DNA from: Rhodospirillaceae bacterium
GTDB lineage: Bacteria > Pseudomonadota > Alphaproteobacteria > UBA8366 > GCA-2717185
Length of the DNA: 19,966 nucleotides
Reading direction: 5' to 3'
Assembly (NCBI GenBank): GCA_002717185.1
Contig: PBDC01000020.1
Span: forward strand, 16,101 to 36,066
In this document: piece by piece, positions 7,069 to 13,784 of the stretch
Layout of the letters: the number at the start of each line of letters is the position of its first letter
Numbering within the stretch: the stretch's first letter is position 1
Position numbers and translations under genes: made by a program
The notes under the pieces: model-generated
Databases searched by the model: none
What the model saw: only the letters and a program-made list of their open reading frames with translations
What the model was told of the DNA's origin: nothing

Positions 7069-7965
7069 ATGTCTGAGAAAACCACGACCTTAAAACAGAT
7101 CCTTGCCGCGCCAGAAATCACTATCATGCCAGGGGTGCATGATGGCTACAGCGCCCGCATCGTCGAAATGGCTGGTTTCGATGTCGCTTGGATTTCCGGT
7201 GCTGGCATTTCGGAAAGTCACCTCGGCTGGGCGGATCGCGGAGTGATGGGGTTACAGGAGAATGTATCTGCATGTCGTGACATGGTGAATTGCACTGATC
7301 TGACCCTGCTTGGTGATGGCGATACCGGTTACGGCAATGCGATGAACGTCTATTTCACCGTTCGGGCCTTCGAGCAGGCAGGCCTCGCCGGAGTAATGCT
7401 GGAGGACCAGACTTGGCCGAAGAGATGCGGCCACATGGCGGGTAAGGACGTGATTTCGCGTGAAGAGGCACGTGACAAAATAGCCGCGGCTGTAGACGCA
7501 CGACGCGATGACGATTTCGTTATCAAGGCTAGGACCGACGCGGCTGGTGTTCTGGGCGTCGATGAGGCGATAGAACGGCTTAATCTCTATGCGGACGCTG
7601 GGGCAGATTTGCTATTTGCCGATGCGCTTCTGACACCGGAAGACATTGAAAAGGTTGCCCGCAACGTTCCGAAACCGCTGTCCGTTAATATGGGTTTCGG
7701 AATTCGGGCTCGTGGAACGACGCCATTGATAGGACCAAAAGATCTGGAAGCGATGGGTGTGGCTGCGGTGATTTACCCGAGGTTACTGACCTCCGCTGCG
7801 CTGCGCGGCATGATGAACGCAATGGAAGTTTTTAAGGAGGAGGTGATTAGTGACAATGGAACTCCAGACAGAGCCGATTTGATGATTTCATTCGAAGAGT
7901 TGAACGAGATCACCGGTATCGCGCAACTAGACGCGCTGGAAGCCAAGTTTAGCGGCGGCAAATAG
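7069..7965 (+). CDS. Isocitrate lyase/PEP mutase family C-C lyase (methylisocitrate/dimethylmalate lyase type)
   Basis: A 298-residue protein of the ICL/PEP-mutase superfamily. Visible marks are PGVHDGYSAR (21-30), WISGAG (41-46), the magnesium-binding GDGDTGYGN (82-90), LEDQ (111-114) and the gating loop KRCGH (118-122). The last carries the catalytic cysteine of isocitrate lyase, 2-methylisocitrate lyase and 2,3-dimethylmalate lyase. KARTD (153-157) is the core strand. The cysteine argues for C-C lyase rather than phosphonate mutase or oxaloacetate decarboxylase activity, despite the common label carboxyphosphonate phosphorylmutase. The products of such enzymes are pyruvate or glyoxylate plus a dicarboxylate or acid. 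No prpC/prpD-type neighbours are present, so methylcitrate-cycle PrpB is unlikely. AAAAGG precedes ATG 7069 at a slightly long distance. Confidence 0.87.
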   Translation: MSEKTTTLKQILAAPEITIMPGVHDGYSARIVEMAGFDVAWISGAGISESHLGWADRGVMGLQENVSACRDMVNCTDLTLLGDGDTGYGNAMNVYFTVRAFEQAGLAGVMLEDQTWPKRCGHMAGKDVISREEARDKIAAAVDARRDDDFVIKARTDAAGVLGVDEAIERLNLYADAGADLLFADALLTPEDIEKVARNVPKPLSVNMGFGIRARGTTPLIGPKDLEAMGVAAVIYPRLLTSAALRGMMNAMEVFKEEVISDNGTPDRADLMISFEELNEITGIAQLDALEAKFSGGK

Positions 7966-8033
7966 CAGGCCGTTTGCGACGAAATATGGTCTCGCTGGCT
8001 CTAACCCAAAATCGGTAGCTAAAACGTATTTGT

Positions 8034-8150
8034 GACGTTGCCGGACGCAAGCCGCTGGACATCGTGGAACTTGCGCTGAGATAGGTGCTTAACGACGTTG
8101 AGATCGATAAGAAGCTTGTCCCTATGCCAACCTTCCTATGCTACGGCGGA
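8034..8150 (+). pseudogene. Possible decayed C-terminus of a periplasmic sugar-binding protein
   Basis: The frame starting at 8034 reads GRKPLDIVELALR, an in-frame TAG at 8082-8084, then VLNDVEIDKKLVPMPTFL. The pattern of a helix ending in VELAL, then VLN-E-KK-VP-PT-L, is what the last 40 residues of ribose-type ABC substrate-binding proteins and LacI-type domains look like. No start codon or rest of the gene is present, and another TAG lies upstream in frame at 8016-8018. It is probably a relic, perhaps of a transporter once linked to the sugar-acid genes downstream. The similarity is by eye and could be chance. Confidence 0.28.
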
Positions 8151-8184
8151 AGGAAACGCACAAGATGTGCGTGTAAAATCCAGT

Positions 8185-9096
8185 CTAAACAGCAGGGTGC
8201 ACTTTGAAAGGTGCTCCAGTAGTCCGGTGTAAGGTTCGGCAGTCTTCCTCGTCGTAATCATTGACCCCGAAATGCATGGTGCAGCGATTATCCCATGCGA
8301 CCAGGTCGCGCGGGGCCCAGCGGTGCCGGTAGTTGTAATTAGGTAAGGCCGCTCGCTTGTAAAGCCACCCAAGTAGCGCTTTGCTTTCTTCTTTGCTCCA
8401 ACCTTCGATGCGATGAACGAAGGCTGGGTTGACGTAAAGCGTCTCATAGCCAGCTTCGTGCCTGTGCACAATCGGGTGGACGACTTCCTCTCGATACTGG
8501 GCTTGCAGATTTTTTTTGTTAGGGTTGATTTCCTTTGTGGGGTCGTAGCTGTCCTGCCCCGCTTTACCCTTGTCACCCATGACAAAGGCAGTGGCGTGCA
8601 CCGCGTTAAGACAGCGCAAGGTTTTTTTCATTCCGTCTGTCAGGTCGTCAAACACGGCGCGCATGCTGGTCCATATTGTGTCTGCACAAGCTAACGGTGT
8701 TTCGACGCCGTACAGGCTGGTCACTGCAACCGGCTCGTCCCGAAAGGTGACGTCGGTGTGCCAGGCTGCGGCGCGCGGACCATAGTTCCCCGGCTTGTTA
8801 ACCATCAGTTCGACTTTTGGGTTTTCGGGCAGCGGCAGGGTTGTGCGGGCAGAGAGCTCCTGAGGATGAATATCGAGCTCGCCAAACCGCTCCATAAAAT
8901 TTGCGTGCTCGTCCGGGGTCAGGTCCTGGTCGGGAAATACAATAACGTGATGGTTGTGAAACGCATCGAGTATTGCTTTCCACGTAGCGTCACAGACGTC
9001 ACGGCAATCGATGCCATGTAATCGTGCCCCAAGCCTCTTTGTAAGCGGCTCGATCTCGATCGGATCGCTGTTGCGGATTGCTGTGATGTTAGCCAT
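8185..9096 (-). CDS. TauD/TfdA family Fe(II)/2-oxoglutarate dioxygenase (copy 2)
   Basis: A 303-residue dioxygenase, about 35 residues longer than the other two copies; the extra residues lie around 165-205 (including DPTKEINPNKKNLQ). The iron ligands are H113-x-D115 (AWHTDVTF) and H275 (CTMHFGVND). R287 and R291 in RTLHRTTG fit the 2-oxoglutarate and substrate carboxylate/sulfonate positions. The usual GGDT segment reads CADT (137-140), keeping the threonine. EGWSKEESKALLGWLY (231-246) is a common feature of the alkylsulfatase/TauD-like branch. It should hydroxylate an organic acid, leading to C-O or C-S cleavage. It lies 9 bp downstream of the nitroreductase on the same strand, so the two are co-transcribed. 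Confidence 0.92.
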   Translation of the reverse strand: MANITAIRNSDPIEIEPLTKRLGARLHGIDCRDVCDATWKAILDAFHNHHVIVFPDQDLTPDEHANFMERFGELDIHPQELSARTTLPLPENPKVELMVNKPGNYGPRAAAWHTDVTFRDEPVAVTSLYGVETPLACADTIWTSMRAVFDDLTDGMKKTLRCLNAVHATAFVMGDKGKAGQDSYDPTKEINPNKKNLQAQYREEVVHPIVHRHEAGYETLYVNPAFVHRIEGWSKEESKALLGWLYKRAALPNYNYRHRWAPRDLVAWDNRCTMHFGVNDYDEEDCRTLHRTTGAPFKVHPAV

Positions 9097-9105
9097 GGAT
9101 ACCCC

Positions 9106-9747
9106 CTATACCCAGTCTGCTTTCTCGCCCCAGCGGTCTAAATAGACGAAGTCGCCCAACTCGCCTCGGCCAACTGGTCCGAAATTTCCCATTGGATAGC
9201 CGATTGGTAGGATAGCATATGAATGTACACCCGGGGGTAGGCCGAGAGCTTCCTCGGCTTCCTCTTCGTAAATCAGATGCCGAGTTGTCAGCGTCGACCC
9301 TAACCCCAGGGCGCGGGCCGCTAGAAGCATGTTTTGCACAGCGGGATAAATCGATGCACCAGAATGCCGGTTCGGCTTATCGTCGCCGTGCTCGATGCAG
9401 GCAACGATCCAAACTGGTGCATCGTGGTAATGGTCAGTTAAATATTCGACAGCGCTGTGCTGTCGGTCATATTTCGGCTTGTCGGAACCGGGAGGCGGCT
9501 TGGCGCTGGTATAGCGCGGTCCAATGATATTGTCATAGGCCTTCTTGTATATGACCTGAACCCGTTTTTTGATCTCCTTGTCTTTAATCACAAGGAATCG
9601 CCAAGTTTGATTGTTACCGCCGCTTGGCGCGCGTACGCCAGCATCCAAAATTTGGCGAACCAGTGCGTCGGGCACCGGATCGGGCTTAAGGCGACGCATT
9701 GCCCTGGTTGAGTGCAAAATTTCAAAGATTCCGCTGTCGCCGCTCAT
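9106..9747 (-). CDS. Nitroreductase family FMN-dependent oxidoreductase
   Basis: A 213-residue FMN enzyme of the nitroreductase fold. Residues 13-20 (STRAMRRL) form the N-terminal FMN phosphate/ribityl loop, APSGGNNQTWRF (40-51) is the second flavin-binding loop, and ASIYPAVQNMLLAARALGLGSTLTT (131-155, shown as one helix plus strand) is the core dimer region; PIGYPMG (181-187) ends the flavin site. ATG 9747 is chosen over the upstream frame extension (to 9810) because the family motif begins about 12 residues in and GGGGAG lies upstream. Members reduce nitro groups, enones or flavins. Here it is the first gene of a two-gene operon with a TauD-type dioxygenase, so reduction of a substrate or dehalogenation-like chemistry is possible. 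The role is not known. Confidence 0.9.
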   Translation of the reverse strand: MSGDSGIFEILHSTRAMRRLKPDPVPDALVRQILDAGVRAPSGGNNQTWRFLVIKDKEIKKRVQVIYKKAYDNIIGPRYTSAKPPPGSDKPKYDRQHSAVEYLTDHYHDAPVWIVACIEHGDDKPNRHSGASIYPAVQNMLLAARALGLGSTLTTRHLIYEEEAEEALGLPPGVHSYAILPIGYPMGNFGPVGRGELGDFVYLDRWGEKADWV

Positions 9748-9761
9748 CTTTTGGTGCTCCC

Positions 9762-9789
9762 CTAAGCTGGATTGGCTCCGGGAGCTTAG
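9762..9789. promoter_or_regulatory. Inverted repeat between divergent nitroreductase and kdgK genes
   Basis: CTAAGCT at 9762-9768 is repeated inverted as AGCTTAG at 9783-9789, with centres 21 bp apart, about two helical turns. It sits 15 bp upstream of the nitroreductase start and 91 bp upstream of kdgK. This spacing fits a dimeric repressor or activator site, but no regulator gene is nearby, so the role is inferred. Confidence 0.3.
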
Positions 9790-9879
9790 CGAATGGTTTC
9801 GTCGGGGCAAATGGGGTTCATGGACAGAAATTTATCCGATGTGGTGATTAATACCGCTGTCATTAATGAAGGAGCTAAT

Positions 9880-10797
9880 ATGAGACGCGTCGCTTGTATC
9901 GGTGAATGTATGTTGGAATTGAGCGGCATCAGTCATGACAACATGCAGCTATCTTATGGTGGGGACACGTTAAATACGGCGACGTACCTAGCTCGGCTCG
10001 GCGCCTCGGTCGACTATGTCACCGCTTTGGGCGACGATCCCTATAGCGATTGGATGTCTGAACAGTGGCAAGCAGAAGGGATTGGTACAGAACTCGTCAT
10101 CCGTGCCAAAGGTCGACTACCAGGCTTTTATACGATCAGGACAGATGACGGTGGCGAACGCCAGTTTTTCTACTGGCGAGATCAGGCGCCAGCTCGTGAT
10201 TTTTTCGAGCTACCGGGAAGTTCCGTAGTAGTCGAAAAATTGTCGACATATGACTGGATCTATTTAACCGGCGTAACCTTATCTCTCTATACTGCCAAAG
10301 TGCTGGCACGTCTCTTCGATATGCTCGAGAAAGTTCGTGCAAATGGTGGGAAGATTGCCTTCGACAGCAACTATCGTCCTCGCGGCTGGCCAAACGCGGA
10401 AACCGCACGTACCGTTTTCGATGAAGTTCTTGCACGCACCGATCTGGCAGCGCCGACTTTAGACGATGACAGGCAGGTATACGGGGATTTGTCGGCGGAG
10501 GAATGTGCCGACCGGCTGCACAACTGCGGGGTCGGTGAGGTCGTTGTAAAGCTCGATGCTGATGGATGTCTTGTCTCTGCGCCGGGCTTGCGGGAAATCG
10601 TACCAACGACCCCGAAAGCGCAACCAGTTGATACGACAGGAGCTGGTGATGCATTTAACGCCGGTTATCTTGCCGCACGGTTGGCTGGGGCGAAAATTAA
10701 CGATGCGGCTTTCCAGGCGCACCGGCTTGCTGGCGAGGTCATTATGTATCGGGGAGCCATCATGCCGAGGCATGCAATGACGGAGGAGAAGCCATGA
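9880..10797 (+). CDS. kdgK: 2-dehydro-3-deoxygluconate kinase (PfkB family)
   Basis: A 305-residue PfkB/ribokinase-family sugar kinase. It would phosphorylate 2-keto-3-deoxygluconate at O6 to KDPG in the cytoplasm. The N-terminus ACIGECMLEL (5-14) and YGGDTLNTATYLARLG (26-41) match KDG kinases; FFYWR (96-100) is the substrate-recognition segment of that subgroup. DTTGAGDAFNAGYLAA (251-266) is the PfkB signature, with catalytic Asp257. The frame is open further upstream, but ATG 9880 is preferred because AAGGAG lies six bases before it and the family N-terminus starts there. The last four bases (ATGA) overlap the aldolase start, so the two are translated together. No KDG-forming dehydratase is in view. 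Confidence 0.93.
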   Translation: MRRVACIGECMLELSGISHDNMQLSYGGDTLNTATYLARLGASVDYVTALGDDPYSDWMSEQWQAEGIGTELVIRAKGRLPGFYTIRTDDGGERQFFYWRDQAPARDFFELPGSSVVVEKLSTYDWIYLTGVTLSLYTAKVLARLFDMLEKVRANGGKIAFDSNYRPRGWPNAETARTVFDEVLARTDLAAPTLDDDRQVYGDLSAEECADRLHNCGVGEVVVKLDADGCLVSAPGLREIVPTTPKAQPVDTTGAGDAFNAGYLAARLAGAKINDAAFQAHRLAGEVIMYRGAIMPRHAMTEEKP

Positions 10798-11402
10798 GGG
10801 AGGTGTTCGAAGCTGCAAAAGTGATCCCTGTTTTGACTTTCGAGGATTGTCTGGATGCCGTTTTGGTAGCGGATGCGCTTGTCGCTGGCGGATTAACAGT
10901 TATCGAGGTGGTATTGCGGACCGAGGTGGCTTGGGCAGCGCTGTCGGCAATTGTCGAGCGGCACCCAAAAGCGACCGTCGGTGTTGGCACGGTGATGGAG
11001 GTAGATCAGTTGAAACGCGCGAAAGCGGTGGGCGCCAGTTTTGCCGTCAGTCCAGGCTTCGATCCGGAATTGAGCGCAACGGCGCATTCTGAAAATCTAT
11101 ACTACCTTCCCGGGGTCGCGACGGCTTCAGAGATCATGCAGGCTCGACGCGATGGTCATCGGTTTCTGAAGTTCTTTCCGGCTGAAGCATCGGGCGGGGT
11201 CACGGCGCTCAAAAGCCTCGCACCGCCGTTTTGGGATATCGCGTTCTGTCCTACGGGTGGGATCGGGCAGTCTAACGTGGCTGATTATCTGGCACAGACC
11301 AACGTTGCCTGTGTTGGCGGCAGTTGGATTGCAAGTAATGCAGACATCGCGCAGCGAGATTGGGCCGCTATCACAGCGAAAGCGAAGGCGGCACGCCGCT
11401 AA
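10794..11402 (+). CDS. eda: 2-dehydro-3-deoxy-6-phosphogluconate aldolase
   Basis: A 202-residue class I aldolase that splits KDPG into pyruvate and glyceraldehyde 3-phosphate. The general-base glutamate and substrate-binding arginine sit in VIEVVLRTE (E38, R42). The Schiff-base lysine is K126 in FLKFFPAE. GVGTVM (63-68), VSPGF (85-89), LPGVAT (105-110) and PTGGIG (153-158) are the barrel loops expected. It is slightly shorter than typical 205-215-residue members but complete. Its ATG overlaps the kdgK stop. Its TAA (11400-11402) overlaps the TAG of the convergent LLM gene by two bases, leaving no room for a terminator between them. Confidence 0.95.
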   Translation: MREVFEAAKVIPVLTFEDCLDAVLVADALVAGGLTVIEVVLRTEVAWAALSAIVERHPKATVGVGTVMEVDQLKRAKAVGASFAVSPGFDPELSATAHSENLYYLPGVATASEIMQARRDGHRFLKFFPAEASGGVTALKSLAPPFWDIAFCPTGGIGQSNVADYLAQTNVACVGGSWIASNADIAQRDWAAITAKAKAARR

Positions 11403-12262
11403 ACGACGTAATCTTCGGCGAACCGGTCGAGCCAGCGGTTCATCTCGTCCAGATCACGGCCAACGATCATTACGACCAATGTGTCGACCCCCGCATCCTC
11501 GTATTCCTTTGCTGTGTCCTTGGTCAATTTGTGCCGATAAGGTCCGATTACTATATCAAGGTCGTCACGCTTTCTTCCGCGTTTTTCAAGTAATTCGTCG
11601 AGTTGGTCCAAGCAACCGCGCGTCTGCTCAACGCTAGTGTTGAAGCCATACCAGCCCTGTCCCAAATCCGCGGTTCGCCGCAGTGCAGGCATACTTTCGC
11701 CGCCGAAATAGATTGGCGGTCCCGGCTGCTGCACTGGCTTCGGATACTGTCGGCAAGGGGGCAAATCGTAAAACTCACCTTTGAAGGAAGAGACATCGTC
11801 GCGCCACAGACTGGCAATTACGTCGAGATATTCCCGGCAGCGCGTGCCACGTCGTTCGAAGGGTACTCCCAGTGCTGTGAATTCTTCCTCTAACCAGCCG
11901 ACGCCTACCCCGAAATCAACCCTTCCATTCGATAGATAATCGACGGCTGCGATCTCTTTTGCGGTGTAGACTGGATTCCGCTGCGAGACGAGGCAAACGC
12001 CGGTGCCGAGACGAATTCGCTCGGTGCACGCTGCCATGAAGGCCAGTCCTGTGATTGGTTCAAGCAAACCGTTTTCGCCGCCGACGGGGATGCGGCCGTC
12101 TTCAGCATAGGGGTACTCTGCGTCATACTTGTCGAACAGAACTACATGCTCACCAAGCCAGATGCCATGAAATCCGCGTTCCTCAGCGCCGATCGAAAGT
12201 GCTTTCAGATAGGCACCATCGTTGAGGGGACTAATCACGGGGGCAAAGATACTGATGCGCAT
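11399..12262 (-). CDS. LLM class flavin/F420-dependent oxidoreductase (TIGR03619-like, second copy)
   Basis: A 287-residue luciferase-like TIM-barrel enzyme, paralogous to the product of 2438-3367. Shared segments are GIWLGEHVVLFDKY (33-46), IRLGTGVCLVSQRNP (83-97), the turn GVGVGWLEEEF (118-128) and PPIYFGGES (182-190). It is complete, beginning with the barrel strand MRISIFAPVI, and GGAG is six bases before ATG 12262. Cofactor (F420 or FMN) and substrate are unknown. Its C-terminus overlaps the eda stop on the other strand. Its start is 108 bp from the divergent LLM gene at 12371, with an inverted repeat between them. Confidence 0.88.
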   Translation of the reverse strand: MRISIFAPVISPLNDGAYLKALSIGAEERGFHGIWLGEHVVLFDKYDAEYPYAEDGRIPVGGENGLLEPITGLAFMAACTERIRLGTGVCLVSQRNPVYTAKEIAAVDYLSNGRVDFGVGVGWLEEEFTALGVPFERRGTRCREYLDVIASLWRDDVSSFKGEFYDLPPCRQYPKPVQQPGPPIYFGGESMPALRRTADLGQGWYGFNTSVEQTRGCLDQLDELLEKRGRKRDDLDIVIGPYRHKLTKDTAKEYEDAGVDTLVVMIVGRDLDEMNRWLDRFAEDYVV

Positions 12263-12326
12263 GAGGGGCTCCGTTGAATTTTGGGGCTCGATGCTAACGC
12301 TGTCAGCCCGGATTTGGGAAGAGCAG

Positions 12327-12348
12327 GAGCAAACGGTAGTGTTTGCTC
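12327..12348. promoter_or_regulatory. Perfect 8-bp inverted repeat between divergent LLM genes
   Basis: GAGCAAAC (12327-12334) and GTTTGCTC (12341-12348) form a perfect inverted repeat with a 6-base spacer, GGTAGT. It lies 65 bp upstream of the minus-strand LLM start and 22 bp before the plus-strand LLM start at 12371. It could be an operator, or a stem-loop in the leader of the plus-strand gene close to its ribosome site. No T-run follows, so it is not a terminator. Confidence 0.4.
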
Positions 12349-12370
12349 TGGAAAAAGTTGGGAGTTCCTG

Positions 12371-13396
12371 ATGGAAGCGAAATTCGGTATTTTGGAAATT
12401 CCCCGCAGCAGCGATGGCGCGGTGGCCTATGCAAAATTAGCTGAAGAAGTCGGTTTCGACCTGGTGGGGGTCGCTGACTCGCAATCTTTATTCCGCGAGC
12501 CTTTTGTGACCCTCGGCCTGATGGGGCAGGCAACCGAAAAAGTTATGATCGGCACCTCTGTAACCAACCCGATTACTCGTCATCCGGCGGTCATGGCGAG
12601 TGCGATTGCGACAGTTCAGGAAATATCCGGTGGCAGGGCAATGCTTGGCATCGGCACCGGTGACAGTGCAATTTACAATATCAACGAGCGACCGCGCGGT
12701 CTCGCTGGCCTTCGTGATTATATCCTAACCTTGCGCAAGCTTTTGGGGGGTGAAACGGCTGAATTCGGCGGTCGCGAAGTTCATACGCGTTGGACTGGCG
12801 GCCTCGATTATCCACCAGTACCTATCTATATCTCGGCGGAAGGGCCAAGGACGCTTGAATTGGCTGGCGAGGTGGCGGATGGGGTATTCTGCGGTATGGG
12901 CCTATCGTCCGATGTGGCTGCGCTATCCTTGGAACATTTACGCATAGGCGCGGAACGAGCTGGCCGTACCTTGGATAATATCGATATTTGGACCTTAGCC
13001 CGGGTAAATGTTGGCGATGATCTTGAGGCGCTGACCAGTGAAGTACGTATGGAACTCGCCTCTACCGCACACCACGCCTTCCGATTTACACTCGATGGCA
13101 AGCTAATTCCGGACGATATGGTGGAAGCGATCCAGGCGGTGCAGTCCGGGTATCGTCCTTCGCATCACGAAGATCTCGGAGAGTCACCGAACGCCAAGCT
13201 CATGAGTGACCCGAAGCTGTTGTCCTACATGGCAAACCGGTTTGCGGTTTTGGGGACGCCTGAAGGCTGCGCCGCACGGATCATGGAAATTCGAGCGGCT
13301 GGGTTTCATCAGATTTTGTTTACCGGATTTGTTGAAAATAGGTCGGCGTTGATCGGAACTTTGGGCCGTGACGTTTTTCCGCGTTGCCGCAACTGA
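12371..13396 (+). CDS. LLM class flavin-dependent oxidoreductase (Mer-like)
   Basis: A 341-residue LLM enzyme of a different branch from the two TIGR03619-like ones, closer to the methylene-tetrahydromethanopterin-reductase-like group. Marks are LVGVADSQS (31-39), VMIGTSVTNPITRHP (58-72), MLGIGTGDSA (91-100) and PVPIYISAEGPRTLELAGEVADGV in the middle (cofactor-phosphate strand and following helix). The frame is open upstream, but ATG 12371 is chosen: GGAG is six bases before it and the barrel's first strand follows at once. True Mer function is not expected without methanopterin pathway genes; a monooxygenase or dehydrogenase acting on a carbon source is likely. It diverges from the LLM gene at 11399-12262. 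Confidence 0.88.
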   Translation: MEAKFGILEIPRSSDGAVAYAKLAEEVGFDLVGVADSQSLFREPFVTLGLMGQATEKVMIGTSVTNPITRHPAVMASAIATVQEISGGRAMLGIGTGDSAIYNINERPRGLAGLRDYILTLRKLLGGETAEFGGREVHTRWTGGLDYPPVPIYISAEGPRTLELAGEVADGVFCGMGLSSDVAALSLEHLRIGAERAGRTLDNIDIWTLARVNVGDDLEALTSEVRMELASTAHHAFRFTLDGKLIPDDMVEAIQAVQSGYRPSHHEDLGESPNAKLMSDPKLLSYMANRFAVLGTPEGCAARIMEIRAAGFHQILFTGFVENRSALIGTLGRDVFPRCRN

Positions 13397-13784
13397 TGAG
13401 GTTTTATGAGCTTTCAGCGCAAAACAGCGTTTGGGCACCTTATGTGTTTGGATCTGGATGGGTGCTTGCTGATTGATGTTTGTACCATGTTCAAACTCAC
13501 TAATCGCGATTTAACCTCGGTGAGATTAAAGACCTGACATTTCCCAACGCTATATGAATTTTTGAAAAAACAGACGACCTACGCTGCATTTAATAAGTCC
13601 TGATCGACGTTGTCGCTTTGTGCGAAGTCAGCATGACATTAGCGTGCGTGGTTGATAGGCATACTGGGAAAGCAAGCTCTCTTCAGGCAAAGCGGGGCAT
13701 TGCTGGAACTACTCGGTGAACACGAGTGCCTTGGTAATAACGTTTTGCGGGTTAGCTCTCGCTCGATAGGGTCGCCTCCTTGTC
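13397..13784. other. 388-bp gap without a convincing gene
   Basis: Both strands are broken by stops. A 43-codon frame at 13406-13537 (ATG with GAGG five bases upstream, ten bases after the LLM stop) contains CLDLDGCLLID, which resembles motif I of HAD phosphatases (DxDGxL) but nothing after it continues that fold. It could be a short peptide or a relic; confidence in it as a gene is low. ACTCG-GTGAACA-CGAGT at 13711-13727 is a small hairpin downstream of the monooxygenase stop, with no T-run. Nothing else is evident. Confidence 0.5.

Noticed and set aside
8136..8585. 149-codon minus-strand frame overlapping the second TauD gene
   Set aside because: Different frame of the same strand, lysine/arginine/threonine-rich, no family; the TauD frame has all active-site residues.
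9847..9867. ATTAAT repeated at 9847-9852 and 9862-9867 upstream of kdgK
   Set aside because: Six-base AT-rich palindromic words recur by chance; no further support as an operator.
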